Below are positions 45,493 through 55,005 of a DNA stretch of 64,000 nucleotides, in pieces. Below the pieces are notes generated by a model, which searched no databases, was not told the origin of the DNA, and was given only the letters and a program-made list of their open reading frames with translations. Origin of the DNA: Sphingomonas oligophenolica (lineage in GTDB: Bacteria > Pseudomonadota > Alphaproteobacteria > Sphingomonadales > Sphingomonadaceae); contig NZ_RCZK01000002.1 in the NCBI RefSeq assembly GCF_006438955.1, positions 1 through 64,000 of the forward strand, in the 5' to 3' direction. Position numbers and translations under genes: made by a program. How positions within the stretch are numbered: the stretch's first letter is position 1; the number at the start of each line of letters is the position of its first letter.

Positions 45493-46420
45493 GCCCGCTT
45501 CCGGTCTGCGCGAGCTTCGCGTCGCGGTTGGCCCTGAGCTTCGCGAAATCGTCGCCCGCGTGATAGCTCGACCGGGTCAGCGGCGAGGAGGCGACGAGCA
45601 GGAACCCCTTGGCGCGCGCGATCCCGGCATAGGCGTCGAATGCCTTGGGGGTCACGAATTCGGCGACCTTGGCGTGGCGCGGGGTCGGCTGGAGATACTG
45701 GCCCATCGTCAGGAAATCGATGTCGGCGGAGCGCATGTCGTCCATCACCTGATGGATTTCGAGCCGCTCCTCGCCCAGCCCGAGCATCACGCCGGATTTG
45801 GTGAAGATCGACGGATCGTGCCGCTTCACGCTCTCGAGCAGCCGCAGCGAGGCGTAGTAGCGCGCACCGGGGCGGATCGTGGGATACAGCCGCGGGACGG
45901 TTTCGAGGTTGTGATTATAAACGTCCGGCCCCGCCTCGACGATCGATTCGACCGCGGCCTGCGCCTTGTTCCTGAAATCGGGAGTCAGGATTTCGATCGT
46001 CGTGGTGGGCGTCGTGCGGCGCAGCGCCTCGATCACGCGGACGAACTGCGCCGCGCCGCCATCGGGCAGGTCGTCGCGGTCGACCGAGGTGATGACGATA
46101 TGTTCGAGCCCCAGCTCCGCGGCGGCATCAGCGGTATGCTGCGGCTCGCTCAAATCGACCGCGCGCGGCATCCCGGTCTTGACGTTGCAGAACGCGCAGG
46201 CGCGGGTGCAGGTGTCCCCCAGGATCATCACGGTCGCGTGTTTCTTGGTCCAGCACTCGCCGATATTGGGGCACGCCGCCTCTTCGCAGACGGTGTTAAG
46301 GTTGAGGCGCCGCATCATCGCCTTGGTCTCGGCGAACCCGACGCTGGTCGGGGCCTTGACGCGGATCCAATCTGGCTTGCGTTCCCGGGGGACACGGGCG
46401 AGCGGGGTCATCTCGTTCAT
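45479..46420 (-). CDS. lipA: Lipoyl synthase
   Basis: LipA is a radical-SAM enzyme inserting sulfur into octanoyl groups to make lipoate for 2-oxoacid dehydrogenases. The protein has 313 residues. The auxiliary cluster Cys are in [13 protein letters not shown] (about residues 41-53) and the SAM cluster motif CxxxCxxC is CTRACAFC (about residues 71-78). The C-terminal [10 protein letters not shown] carries the auxiliary Ser ligand. It is coupled to the COQ10-like gene downstream. Confidence 0.97.
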   Translation of the reverse strand: MNEMTPLARVPRERKPDWIRVKAPTSVGFAETKAMMRRLNLNTVCEEAACPNIGECWTKKHATVMILGDTCTRACAFCNVKTGMPRAVDLSEPQHTADAAAELGLEHIVITSVDRDDLPDGGAAQFVRVIEALRRTTPTTTIEILTPDFRNKAQAAVESIVEAGPDVYNHNLETVPRLYPTIRPGARYYASLRLLESVKRHDPSIFTKSGVMLGLGEERLEIHQVMDDMRSADIDFLTMGQYLQPTPRHAKVAEFVTPKAFDAYAGIARAKGFLLVASSPLTRSSYHAGDDFAKLRANRDAKLAQTGSGRAQA

Positions 46421-46473
46421 GTCCCGCGAGATAGCGACTTTGCGCCGCCAAACAACATGCTTAAAGTGGGTGC

Positions 46474-47103
46474 ATGACCGACTTCAGCGACCTCATCACC
46501 GGCTATCATCGTTTTCGTCAGGGCGACTGGGCGCACGAACGCGACCGCTGGCGCGAGCTCAGCGAAGGCCAAAGCCCCAAGGTCATGGTGATCGCGTGTT
46601 CGGACAGCCGCGTCGACCCGACCCAGATCTTCGACGCAGCGCCGGGCGAAATGTTCGTCGTCCGCAACATCGCCAATCTGGTGCCCCCGTTCGAGGACGA
46701 CGATAGCCGCCATGGCGTGTCCGCCGCGCTCGAATTCGCGGTGACGCAGCTCGAAGTGCCCGAGATCGTCGTGATGGGGCATGAATCGTGCGGCGGCGTA
46801 GGCGCGTGTCTGACCCAGCAATTCAAGGGCGCGAAACCAGGCGCGGGCGGGTTCATCGCGCACTGGATCGACCTGCTCGACGACGCGCGCGAACGGGTCG
46901 TCGGGGAAATGGGCGAGGGCCCCGACGCGGTGCGCGCGCTCGAACTGGAAACGGTGCGCGTGTCGATCGCAAACCTGCGCAGTTTCCCCAATATCGCAGC
47001 GCGGGAGAAGGCGGGCAAGCTGACGATCCACGGCGCCTATTTCGCGATCCGCGACGGGGTGCTCCACGTGATGGACGACGCGGGCGATTTCGCCGCCGCC
47101 TGA
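46474..47103 (+). CDS. Beta-class carbonic anhydrase
   Basis: The enzyme interconverts CO2 and bicarbonate. It is a 209-residue beta-CA. The zinc ligands are C42 in [11 protein letters not shown] (with the D-R dyad D44/R46) and the H-x-x-C pair near residues 103-106 in [10 protein letters not shown]. It is a single-gene unit, divergent from lipA and convergent with proA. Confidence 0.94.
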   Translation: MTDFSDLITGYHRFRQGDWAHERDRWRELSEGQSPKVMVIACSDSRVDPTQIFDAAPGEMFVVRNIANLVPPFEDDDSRHGVSAALEFAVTQLEVPEIVVMGHESCGGVGACLTQQFKGAKPGAGGFIAHWIDLLDDARERVVGEMGEGPDAVRALELETVRVSIANLRSFPNIAAREKAGKLTIHGAYFAIRDGVLHVMDDAGDFAAA

Positions 47104-47139
47104 TCGCTCCCGCCTGATTTGCCCCCGCCTGATCCGTCG

Positions 47140-48402
47140 TCAGGGGCGGATCTGCCCCTCGCCGTGGACCAGATATTTGAAGCTGGTGAGCTGTTCGAGC
47201 CCGACCGGCCCGCGCGCATGCATTTTGCCGGTGGCGATGCCGATTTCGGCGCCCATCCCGAATTCGCCGCCATCGGCAAACTGGGTCGAGGCGTTGTGCA
47301 TCACGATCGCGCTGTCGATTGCGAGCATGAAGCGCCGCGCAGCGGCGGCGTCCTCGGTCAGGATCGCATCGGTATGGCCCGAGCTATGCGCGTCGACGAA
47401 TTCAATCCCCTCGTCGAGGCCGTCGACGATCTTCACCGCGGCGATGGCGTCGAGATATTCGGTGTCCCAGTCCGCCTCGGTCGCGGGCTTCAGCCGCGAA
47501 TCCAGCTTCACTGCCTCGGCATCGCCGCGCAATTCGCAATCGGGCATCGCATCGGCCAGCTTCGGCACGACTCGGTCTGCGACTGTGCGGTCGATGACGA
47601 TCGTTTCGGTCGCGCCGCAGACGCCGGTGCGGCGCAGCTTGCCGTTGCGGATGACCGCGATCGCCTTGTCGATGTCGGCGGCTTCATGGACGTAGCAATG
47701 GTTGTTGCCGTCGAGGTGGAGCAAGGTCGGCACCTTGGCCTGGTCGCGGACGAGTTCGACGAGCCCGCGTCCGCCGCGCGGGATGACGAGATCGATCAGC
47801 CCGGTCGCGCGGAGCATCGCGGCGACCGCGTCGCGGTTGGTGGTCTGAACGGCCTGGATCGCATCCGCGGGCAGCCCCGCAGCGGTAAGCCCGGCTTGCA
47901 TGCACTCCACGATCCGTCGGGTCGAATGGCGGCTTTCCGAACCGCCGCGCAGGATGATCGCGTTGCCCGATTTCAGGCACAGCGCGCTGGCGTCCGCCCC
48001 GACATTGGGCCGCGATTCGTAGATCATGCCGATCACCCCGATCGGCACCGTGACGCGTTCGATCCGGAGGCCGTTGGGACGATCGAACGTCGCGAGTACC
48101 CTGCCGACCGGGTCGGGTAGCGCGGCGATCTGGTCGAGCGCGTCGGCCATCGCGGCGACGCGGTCCTCGGTCAGTCGCAGCCGGTCGATGTAGGAATCGG
48201 GTTTGTCGTCGGCGACGCCTGCGACGTCCTGGTCGTTCGCGGCGAGTAGTTCGGGGGTCGCCTTGCGGAGCGCGTTGGCGGCTTCGCGCAGCGCGTTGTT
48301 CTTGACGTCGGTGGATGCAGCCGCGAGCACGCTGGCGGCGCGTCTCGCGCGCGCGCCGAGTTCGTGGATATGGGTGGTGGCCTGGTCCTGCAGGTCGGTC
48401 AA
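47140..48402 (-). CDS. proA: Glutamate-5-semialdehyde dehydrogenase (gamma-glutamyl phosphate reductase)
   Basis: ProA carries out the second step of proline synthesis from glutamate. The upstream in-frame ORF extends into proC, but the best start is the TTG at 48402, with AGGAG seven bases upstream and the expected N-terminus [19 protein letters not shown]. This gives 420 residues against 417 in E. coli. Signatures are [23 protein letters not shown] and the catalytic-Cys region [11 protein letters not shown], plus [17 protein letters not shown]. It is 43 nt downstream of proC. Confidence 0.93.
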   Translation of the reverse strand: MTDLQDQATTHIHELGARARRAASVLAAASTDVKNNALREAANALRKATPELLAANDQDVAGVADDKPDSYIDRLRLTEDRVAAMADALDQIAALPDPVGRVLATFDRPNGLRIERVTVPIGVIGMIYESRPNVGADASALCLKSGNAIILRGGSESRHSTRRIVECMQAGLTAAGLPADAIQAVQTTNRDAVAAMLRATGLIDLVIPRGGRGLVELVRDQAKVPTLLHLDGNNHCYVHEAADIDKAIAVIRNGKLRRTGVCGATETIVIDRTVADRVVPKLADAMPDCELRGDAEAVKLDSRLKPATEADWDTEYLDAIAAVKIVDGLDEGIEFVDAHSSGHTDAILTEDAAAARRFMLAIDSAIVMHNASTQFADGGEFGMGAEIGIATGKMHARGPVGLEQLTSFKYLVHGEGQIRP

Positions 48403-48445
48403 AACGAAACTCCTGTATCGATCAATGAATAGGTGGTTGCTGACG

Positions 48446-49222
48446 TCAGCGCAATTCGACCGCGCGCGCATAGGCGGTCCCGACGGTATCGCGGAGGCGG
48501 CGCGAGAGCAGGTCGTCGCCGTTCAGCGCTTGCAACCCCGCCTCGGTCGTGCCGTGCTTGCTGGTCACCGAATTGCGCAATTCCTCGAGCGACTGGTCGC
48601 TTTTCCGCGCCATCGCGACACCGCCCGCCATCGTGCCCAGCGCCAACGCACGCGCCTCGTCGAGCGTGAAACCCAAGTCGACCGCGGCGGCGACATAGGC
48701 GCGCGCGATCTCGAACACATAACCTGGGCCGGATCCGGCGACCGCGGTTACCCGGTCGAGCTTGTCTTCGTCATCGACGACGACGACGGTGCCCGCCAAC
48801 GCCATCAGCGCGCGCGCGTGGTCCTGCTGCGCCGGGGTGACGCCGCTTCCAGCGACGAGGCCGCTGACCCCCTCCCCGATCGCGGCGGGCAGGTTGGGCA
48901 TGACCCGAATGACCGGCTTGCCCCCCAACACGCGCATCAGTCGATCGATCGAACAGCCCGCGGCGATCGACAGCGCATAGCCGTCATCCGCGATGTGAGC
49001 GACGTAATCGGGCAGCACCTGGTCGATCATCTGCGGCTTGATCGCGACCACCGCGACATCGAACATCTCGTCGCCGAGCGCGGCGCGATCCGTCACGAGC
49101 TGCACGCCATTGGGCGCCTCGCCGAGGCCGGGATCGACGATCGTGAAGCGATCGGATCCCTCTACCCAGCGGCTGAGCAGCGCGCCGCCCATTTTACCGC
49201 AGCCGATCAACAAGATGTTCAA
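48446..49222 (-). CDS. proC: Pyrroline-5-carboxylate reductase
   Basis: ProC catalyses the last step of proline synthesis, P5C to proline with NAD(P)H. The protein has 258 residues. The Rossmann motif is [14 protein letters not shown] at residues 3-16. The C-terminal family stretches are [14 protein letters not shown] and [16 protein letters not shown], close to the ProC signature. AAGGGG lies about 13 bases before the ATG. It is the first gene of a proC-proA unit divergent from proB. Confidence 0.95.
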   Translation of the reverse strand: MNILLIGCGKMGGALLSRWVEGSDRFTIVDPGLGEAPNGVQLVTDRAALGDEMFDVAVVAIKPQMIDQVLPDYVAHIADDGYALSIAAGCSIDRLMRVLGGKPVIRVMPNLPAAIGEGVSGLVAGSGVTPAQQDHARALMALAGTVVVVDDEDKLDRVTAVAGSGPGYVFEIARAYVAAAVDLGFTLDEARALALGTMAGGVAMARKSDQSLEELRNSVTSKHGTTEAGLQALNGDDLLSRRLRDTVGTAYARAVELR

Positions 49223-49499
49223 GAATTCGTCCCCTTCAATTTAGATATTGCCACTCGCGTTTCCAGCAAATTTAGTGGCTCGTCGTCACTGTCGATAACA
49301 AATCTGCTTCTTGCAACTAACAACCACTGCTCTGTCGATGTATTATAGCGATAGTTAGAACGTTAGCCGCGACTAATTGATCGTCGGCGAACCGCACATG
49401 GCCGCGCGAAGCGGCGAGCGAGCCCGGTCGGTGGTTGTGCGGTGCACCATAAATACCTAGATGATGCCTCAGTAATTTCAACCCTTCCGGAAGGATCCC
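49223..49499. promoter_or_regulatory. Divergent proC/proB intergenic region, AT-rich
   Basis: The 277-base region between proC and proB is notably AT-richer than its surroundings (for example ACAAATCTGCTTCTTGCAAC and GTATTATAGCGATAG around 49298-49356). It must hold promoters for both directions. TATTAT at 49340-49345 is a plausible plus-strand -10, but I cannot pair it convincingly with a -35. No small ORF, tRNA or riboswitch is recognisable. Confidence 0.4.
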
Positions 49500-50639
49500 A
49501 TGCCTCAGACAAAGCGTCTCGTCGTCAAAATCGGTTTCAGTCTCCTCGCCAATCCCGATCATCTGACCCCCCGCTTCGGGTTCATGCAGCGGCTGCTGCA
49601 GGACGTCGCGCGGCTCCGCGACGAGGGTTATGACGTGATCCTGTGCTCGTCGGGCGCGGTGGCACTGGGACTCAACCTGGTCGGCGCCAAGGCCGAGACC
49701 GCGGGGCTGAGCGACAAGCAGGCCGCCGCCGCATGCGGGATGCCGCTGCTGCTCAACGCCTATAAGCAGGTCGCGCACGAATATGGCTTCGACATCGCGC
49801 AGATCCTGCTGACGCTTGGCGATTTCGAGGATCACCGCCGCTTCCTCAATACCAAGAACACGGTCCACCGGCTGCTGCAATCGGGGATCATGCCGATCGT
49901 CAACGAGAACGACACGATCACCACCGAGGAAATCCGCGTCGGCGACAACGACCGGCTCGCCGCGAAGATCGCGCAGATGGTGCAGGCGCAGGAATTCATC
50001 ATCCTGACCGGGGTCGACGGACTGTATGATCGCAACCCGTCAGAAGAAGGCGCGATACTCGTCGAGGAGCTCGACGATGTCAGCCAGTATCTCGAGGCGA
50101 CCAAGGGGATCAGCACGCTCGGCACCGGCGGGATGCTCACCAAGCTCCAGGCCGCGAACATGGCGCAGAACGCGGGATGCACGACCTATATCGCCAATGG
50201 CGAAGCCGACATGCCGCTATCCTCGGTGCTACGCGGCGAGCGCCGCTGCACCAAATGCATCGCGCATGCCGATCCCGGGTCGGTGTGGTCGACGTGGCTG
50301 ACCGATCGGTTGCAGATGGCGGGCAGCCTCACCGTCTCGGCGGCGGTCGCCGACCGGCTCGACCAGGGGCTGGGGGTGCGACGCCAGGACGCCATCGCCA
50401 TGACGGGCGACTTTACCCGCGGCGACGTGCTCCACATCTACGACGAGAAAGGCGCCGAGCGCGCGCGCGGGCTCAGCGATTTCACGTCGGAAGAGACGCG
50501 CGTGCTGATCGTGAATCCCGAGCTGCCCGCCGAGCAATTGCTGGGGTATCAGACGCATTCGCAGCTCATCCGACCGGATAATCTGATCGTGCTGGAAGAT
50601 CGGCATTTGCCGTGGGACGCGCCCGCGCTGGCGGACTGA
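49500..50639 (+). CDS. proB: Glutamate 5-kinase
   Basis: ProB commits glutamate to proline. The protein has 379 residues with GGAAGG before the ATG. The amino-acid-kinase domain has LVVKIGFSLLAN (where most ProB have K-x-G-S/T-S), ILCSSGAVALG, PIVNENDTI and LGTGGMLTKLQAA. The C-terminal PUA domain covers about residues 280-375 (TGDFTRGDVLHIYDEKG, LLGYQTHSQLI). Its divergent placement from proC-proA suggests a shared regulatory region for the whole pathway. Confidence 0.93.
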   Translation: MPQTKRLVVKIGFSLLANPDHLTPRFGFMQRLLQDVARLRDEGYDVILCSSGAVALGLNLVGAKAETAGLSDKQAAAACGMPLLLNAYKQVAHEYGFDIAQILLTLGDFEDHRRFLNTKNTVHRLLQSGIMPIVNENDTITTEEIRVGDNDRLAAKIAQMVQAQEFIILTGVDGLYDRNPSEEGAILVEELDDVSQYLEATKGISTLGTGGMLTKLQAANMAQNAGCTTYIANGEADMPLSSVLRGERRCTKCIAHADPGSVWSTWLTDRLQMAGSLTVSAAVADRLDQGLGVRRQDAIAMTGDFTRGDVLHIYDEKGAERARGLSDFTSEETRVLIVNPELPAEQLLGYQTHSQLIRPDNLIVLEDRHLPWDAPALAD

Positions 50640-50666
50640 AGTATCGGAAGCGGCGATCGGTCGAGG

Positions 50667-51443
50667 TCAGGATGTCCAACCCAGCGCCTCGCGCGCCACC
50701 GTTGCGACCTCGGGATCGAGCAGCGGCGGTGCCATGTCGACGTTCGCCGCGAGCCGGTCCGCGATCTGTTCGAGCGCCGCGATCCGCGCGGCCTTCTTGT
50801 TATTGCCGTCGACCACGAACCACGGCGCGCCGCCGGTGTCGGTGCGCGCGAACATGTCGTGCATCGCGTCGAGATAGGCGGGGCGCTTGGCCCGGTTGCG
50901 AAAATCGTCGAGGCCGGTCTTCCAGCGCTTCCAGGGCTCGTCGAGCCGCGCCTTGAGGCGCTTGTCCTGTTCATGCTGGCTGGTGTGGACGAAGACCTTG
51001 ATCAGCGTCGTGCCGGCAGCGATCAACCCCGCTTCGAACGCGTTGATCTCCTCATAGCCGCGCGTCCATTCCTCTTCGGTCGCATAGCCTTCGACGCGTT
51101 CGACGAGGACGCGGCCATACCAGCTGCGGTCGAAGATCGCGATGTTGCCGGGTTGCCGTAGCCGGGTCTCGAAACGCCAGAGGAAATCATGCGCCTTTTC
51201 CGCCGCCGACGGGGCGGCGATCGGATACACCTCGTAATGGCGCTGATCCATCTTGGCGGTCAGCCGCTCGATGATCCCGCCCTTCCCCGCTGCGTCCCAG
51301 CCTTCGAACATCACCACCGCGGCTTGCCCGCGGATGATGTGCGCGACCTGGATGCGCTCCAGCTGCTTCTGCAGTTTCTTGAGGTCGTGTTTGTAATGGC
51401 CCTTGTACTTGTGGCCGTCCTCATAGTCCGACAGGTCGATCAT
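50667..51443 (-). CDS. ppk2: Polyphosphate kinase 2
   Basis: PPK2 enzymes transfer phosphate between polyphosphate and nucleotides, often making GTP or ATP from GDP or ADP. The protein has 258 residues from the ATG at 51443, which overlaps the permease stop as ATGA. Walker A is FEGWDAAGKGG (residues 46-56). Walker B and the lid follow in IFDRSWYGRVLVERVEG and FRNRAKRPAYLDAM. The one-domain length fits the PPK2 group; class I versus III cannot be settled by eye. Confidence 0.94.
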   Translation of the reverse strand: MIDLSDYEDGHKYKGHYKHDLKKLQKQLERIQVAHIIRGQAAVVMFEGWDAAGKGGIIERLTAKMDQRHYEVYPIAAPSAAEKAHDFLWRFETRLRQPGNIAIFDRSWYGRVLVERVEGYATEEEWTRGYEEINAFEAGLIAAGTTLIKVFVHTSQHEQDKRLKARLDEPWKRWKTGLDDFRNRAKRPAYLDAMHDMFARTDTGGAPWFVVDGNNKKAARIAALEQIADRLAANVDMAPPLLDPEVATVAREALGWTS

Positions 51444-52834
51444 GCGGCATCTCCGGGGATGGTGGCGGTCCAGCCGCCGCGGCGGCGCAGGACGAACCAA
51501 TAGTAAGCGGCTGAACCCACGATCTGGATCCCGGTCATGATCAGGCCGGACCGTCCTTCGTCGACGTCGAGCCAGCTCGTCCAGACGACATAGCCAAGCG
51601 CAAACAGCGTCACGATCGGCGCGAGCGGATAGAGCGGCATCCGATAGAGCGCATGATCGGTCGCGCCGGTCCGCCTGCCGACCATCGCCGCGATCGCAAT
51701 CCCGGCATAGATCGCGACGAGGCCGGTGCCGCTGAGCACGAGCAGCAATGTCAGCGGCAGAAAACAGCACGCGACCCCTACCCCGCCAACGATCAGCGTG
51801 CCGACCCAGGGTGAGCCGAATCGCGGATGAATCTGCGCCATCCACCGGTCGAGCGGGCGGCCCCAACTGCCGTCGCGCGCGGTGCCGTAAAAGAAGCGCG
51901 CGCAGGCGAGGATGCACGCGATCACCGCGTTGACGATCGCGACGACGACCCCGATCGCGATGGCGGCGGCGATGGTGTCGTTGCCGCGCACCCGGGCGAT
52001 CAGCCCGAACGGATCGTCCGCAACGACCAGCCCGTGGAGATCGGGCGCGCCCATCAGCGCGGCGATCATCGGCACCATCTCGAACAATAGCGTGAACACC
52101 AGCGCCAGCAGGATCGTGCGCGCGATCAGCCGCGCGGGTTCGTGCATTTCCTCGCCGAAATACACCGCCGCGCCATAGCCGTTCATCGCGAAGATGCCGA
52201 TCGAGGTCGCCAGCCCGATCGATGCCGGGCTGGCGGGAACGAGCATGCCCAGATCCGGCATCACCGGGTGGAGCAGGAAGTCGCCGAACGGCCGCACGAC
52301 ATCGCCACAGCCGAGCACGACGATAGCAACCAGCGCCAGCACCTCGACCAGCAGAAAGATTCCGGTCAACCAGGCGTTGACCCGAACCTGGAGGATCGCG
52401 ACGAGCATCGACAATCCCACCACCGAGACCGCGATCGGGATGGTCGGCAATCCCGGATAGATCGTCGCGAGCACCGCGCTGATTCCGAGGCCCGCGACGG
52501 GTGGGAAGAACAGGTTGTTGAAGACGTTGACGCCGAGCATCACGAATCCCGCGAGCGGCCCCAACGTCCGCGTCACCGCGACATATTCGCCGCCCGCGAC
52601 CGGCCACGCGCTCGATAGTTCGGCATAGACGAAGGCGGTGGCGACACAGACGATCCCGGCAAGCACCATCGCCCATACCGCCCCCGTCCCCGCGATCTGG
52701 AGCATGCCGGGGACGATCACGAAGACCGATGAGGCGGGCGTCGTGACCGAGAGGGTAAGGAAGAGCACCCCGGTGACGCCCAAGCTGCGAACGAGCGGCT
52801 GGGCGCGCGCGGGTATCAGTTGTTCGTCCAGCAT
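51440..52834 (-). CDS. APC-family amino acid permease
   Basis: This 464-residue inner-membrane protein has about 12 hydrophobic helices. The first helix begins after a short N-terminus at LGVTGVLFLTLSVTTPA, with the broken-helix Gly/Ser/Thr pattern of APC transporters, and a conserved cytoplasmic stretch YFGEEMHEPARLIART follows helix 6. I use the ATG at 52834; an ORF extension reaches 52927 but has no good ribosome site. The substrate is unknown. It is translationally coupled to ppk2, an unusual partner. Confidence 0.86.
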   Translation of the reverse strand: MLDEQLIPARAQPLVRSLGVTGVLFLTLSVTTPASSVFVIVPGMLQIAGTGAVWAMVLAGIVCVATAFVYAELSSAWPVAGGEYVAVTRTLGPLAGFVMLGVNVFNNLFFPPVAGLGISAVLATIYPGLPTIPIAVSVVGLSMLVAILQVRVNAWLTGIFLLVEVLALVAIVVLGCGDVVRPFGDFLLHPVMPDLGMLVPASPASIGLATSIGIFAMNGYGAAVYFGEEMHEPARLIARTILLALVFTLLFEMVPMIAALMGAPDLHGLVVADDPFGLIARVRGNDTIAAAIAIGVVVAIVNAVIACILACARFFYGTARDGSWGRPLDRWMAQIHPRFGSPWVGTLIVGGVGVACCFLPLTLLLVLSGTGLVAIYAGIAIAAMVGRRTGATDHALYRMPLYPLAPIVTLFALGYVVWTSWLDVDEGRSGLIMTGIQIVGSAAYYWFVLRRRGGWTATIPGDAA

Positions 52835-52954
52835 GCCCCGCCCCGTAACCGATGCGGGTGATGGCATGGTTAACGCAGTGGGGGAAGCCGAGAGTACCGC
52901 CCCGTCGTCTCGCGCACCACCGCGCACGCGATTGCCGCGGATGGTTGCGCCACC

Positions 52955-52980
52955 GGAACAAAGCGTAGAGGCTAAGAGTT
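52955..52980 (+). promoter_or_regulatory. Candidate EcfG (general stress) promoter
   Basis: GGAAC at 52955-52959 is followed after 17 bases by AGTT (52977-52980), close to the alphaproteobacterial EcfG consensus GGAAC-N16/17-CGTT. It lies 28 bases before the start of the 98-aa gene at 53008, leaving a short untranslated leader. Confidence 0.45.
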
Positions 52981-53007
52981 CGGATGGCGCAACAAGAGGG
53001 AACTGAC

Positions 53008-53304
53008 ATGACCGAATATCGTAATCAGGACGGAACGACCACGACCGTTGTCGAACGCCGCAGCAATACCGGCGCGATCATCGCAGGCATCGTCGTGCTT
53101 ATCCTCGTCGTCGTCGGCATTCTGTTCGCGACAGGCTTCTGGAGCGCGGACGTGAAGGGGGGCGCAATGCCGACCGTCGACGTCAGCGCCAAGGGGGGCG
53201 ATCTGCCCGCGGTCGACATGAAGTCGAAAGCGGTCGTCGTCGGCACCAAGAAGGAAACCGTCACGGTCCCCGTCGTCGGGGTCAAGGATAACGGCAACAA
53301 GTAA
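53008..53304 (+). CDS. Small membrane-anchored hypothetical protein
   Basis: This 98-residue protein starts at the ATG at 53008, with AGAGGG eight bases upstream; an earlier ATG at 52984 has none. A polar N-terminus (about 20 residues, Thr-rich) precedes one membrane helix at about residues 23-43 (GAIIAGIVVLILVVVGILFA). The remainder is a Val/Lys/Asp-rich periplasmic segment ending VKDNGNK. No domain is recognised. An EcfG-like promoter directly upstream suggests stress induction. Confidence 0.7.
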   Translation: MTEYRNQDGTTTTVVERRSNTGAIIAGIVVLILVVVGILFATGFWSADVKGGAMPTVDVSAKGGDLPAVDMKSKAVVVGTKKETVTVPVVGVKDNGNK

Positions 53305-53322
53305 CCGCATCAGCGATCGGGG

Positions 53323-53358
53323 ACGATTTGGCGGCGGCGCAACGCTTCGCCAAATCGT
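53323..53358. terminator. Bidirectional terminator-like hairpin
   Basis: ACGATTTGGCG (53323-53333) and CGCCAAATCGT (53348-53358) form a perfect 11-bp inverted repeat with a 14-base loop. It lies between the convergent ends of the 98-aa gene (53304) and the phospholipase D gene (53386). The T-tract is poor, so efficiency is uncertain. Confidence 0.65.
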
Positions 53359-53385
53359 TCTCCTTCGTGGCCGCAATCGACCGTT

Positions 53386-54939
53386 TTAGATATCGCGACG
53401 CTGTCGCGCACGCACGACGGCGGCGGTGATCGCACCGGCCACCACGACGCCGGCGGCCGCGATCCGCGCGGTCGGCCACCGCCGATCGATATCGGCGATC
53501 CCGCGCATCAGCGTATTGCCTGTCATGGTTTCGATCAGTTCCTCGGGATTTTCCGGGTCGAGCACCTGATGGTCGGCCAACGCCTCTTCGACCGCGTTCA
53601 TTTCGGGCACCTGATAGCGCACCAGCCGCCGCTGTCCCTCGATACTCAACGCGTCTATCGTCGCGATCAACGATCCGGTGGCGTCGAACCGTTCTTCGAC
53701 AGTGGCCGCATTGCTATCGAGATGTTCGGACAGCAGGTTGAACGCCACCGCGCGGATTTCCTCCGCGCTATGGGCATTGGCGGGCAGCGTCGAATCGATC
53801 GTGATGTCGCATTCGGAGTCGAGTCGCATCGACCGGTTGTTGAAGTTCGACGATCCCACTCGCAAAATCTCGCCATCGACGATCGTCACCTTCGCATGGA
53901 CGTAGATCGGCGCGCCGCCGCGTGTCACGGGATGATAGATGCGTAGCCGGTTGTAGCGATCGCGGGTCTGCAACGCCTCGAACAGCCGCGCCCGCGCACT
54001 ATCCATTGCGATCGGTTCGAGCCACCCCTCGGCCTTGACCGGATTGACGATCACGATTTCGGGGCCGTCGGGCTCGTCGAGCCGCGCCGCGATCGCCTTG
54101 GCGATCTTGTGCGACGCGAAATACTGGCTTTCGGCGTAGATCCAGCGTTCGGCGCGCGCGATCAGATCGAGGTACAGCGCCTCGATCTCGTACACCGGTT
54201 CGCGGCCCGGCATCGCGGGCATGGTGCGCGAGATCGCGACATCGCAATCGCGAAAGCCGACGTCGAGGTCGTCGGGCCAGCATATCTCGGTCAGTGGTGG
54301 CGCGGCGATGGGGTCGCCGCCCGCGTCCTGCCAACGGGTGCGGCACAATTCGCCGAGCGCCGTGGCGACCGGGCCGCTGAGCGCGGTCGTCGCATCGTGC
54401 CAAGGGCCATAGGGCTTGCCGTCCGCCCCCACCCGAAGCGGTGCGTCATCGTCGTGGTCGCGGGTGTCCCACCGCCGATCGGTCATGTCGATGCCGCCGC
54501 AAAACGCCAGGCAATCATCGATGACGACGATCTTCTGGTGATGCGATGCACCCATCGGGTGGTGGCCGTCGAGCTTCAGGTGGACCCGCCGTCCGCCCAG
54601 CCAGCGCGCCAGCGTCAGGATCGTCCTTCCCCGGAACAGCGACTTGATCGCGCCGGTATCCCAGCGCAGCAGATAGATGTCCAGACCGCGCCGTCGGCCG
54701 ATCAGCCAGTCGATGAAGGCCCCGATCTGCGCGGGCGCGTCGTCCTCGCCGTCGTGGACCAGTTTGATCCGCGCGTCGAAATCCCAGCCGACCAGCAGCA
54801 ACTGATGTTCGGCACCAAGCATGCCCTGGCGTGCGCGGCCGAAATAATCGTCGGCATCGATGATGACGGTGGCGCTGGTCGCGCGTTCGATTCGCCAGCA
54901 GTTGCGCGAAGGGTCGAGAGCGGGGGTGGGTCTGGCCAT
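53386..54939 (-). CDS. Phospholipase D-family protein with two HKD motifs
   Basis: This 517-residue protein starts at the ATG at 54939. Two HxKx4D motifs are intact: HHQKIVVIDD near residue 131 and HAKVTIVDG near residue 344, each followed by the Gly/Ser-rich partner segment (AFCGGIDMTDRRWD and VGSSNFNNRSM). This gives a complete single-chain active site. A hydrophobic C-terminal segment (AAAGVVVAGAITAAVV) looks like a membrane anchor. It could be a phospholipase D or a cardiolipin synthase-like transphosphatidylase; the overall pattern fits bacterial PLD better. It is co-oriented with the BLUF gene 66 nt upstream. Confidence 0.88.
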   Translation of the reverse strand: MARPTPALDPSRNCWRIERATSATVIIDADDYFGRARQGMLGAEHQLLLVGWDFDARIKLVHDGEDDAPAQIGAFIDWLIGRRRGLDIYLLRWDTGAIKSLFRGRTILTLARWLGGRRVHLKLDGHHPMGASHHQKIVVIDDCLAFCGGIDMTDRRWDTRDHDDDAPLRVGADGKPYGPWHDATTALSGPVATALGELCRTRWQDAGGDPIAAPPLTEICWPDDLDVGFRDCDVAISRTMPAMPGREPVYEIEALYLDLIARAERWIYAESQYFASHKIAKAIAARLDEPDGPEIVIVNPVKAEGWLEPIAMDSARARLFEALQTRDRYNRLRIYHPVTRGGAPIYVHAKVTIVDGEILRVGSSNFNNRSMRLDSECDITIDSTLPANAHSAEEIRAVAFNLLSEHLDSNAATVEERFDATGSLIATIDALSIEGQRRLVRYQVPEMNAVEEALADHQVLDPENPEELIETMTGNTLMRGIADIDRRWPTARIAAAGVVVAGAITAAVVRARQRRDI

Positions 54940-55005
54940 GCGGGCTGATCTACACGAAATCGGTTGCGGGCACATGCGGTCGGTTCGACACCGAGGCGCA
55001 GGTCG

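Noticed and set aside
44530..45537. 335-aa plus-strand ORF across pncC and the COQ10-like gene
   Set aside because: Its frame is a shadow of pncC, then antisense to the COQ10-like gene; no domain is visible.
50667..53009. A 780-aa reading frame joining ppk2 with upstream sequence
   Set aside because: The first 520 residues are an out-of-frame shadow of the APC permease; ppk2 starts at 51443, where it overlaps the permease stop.
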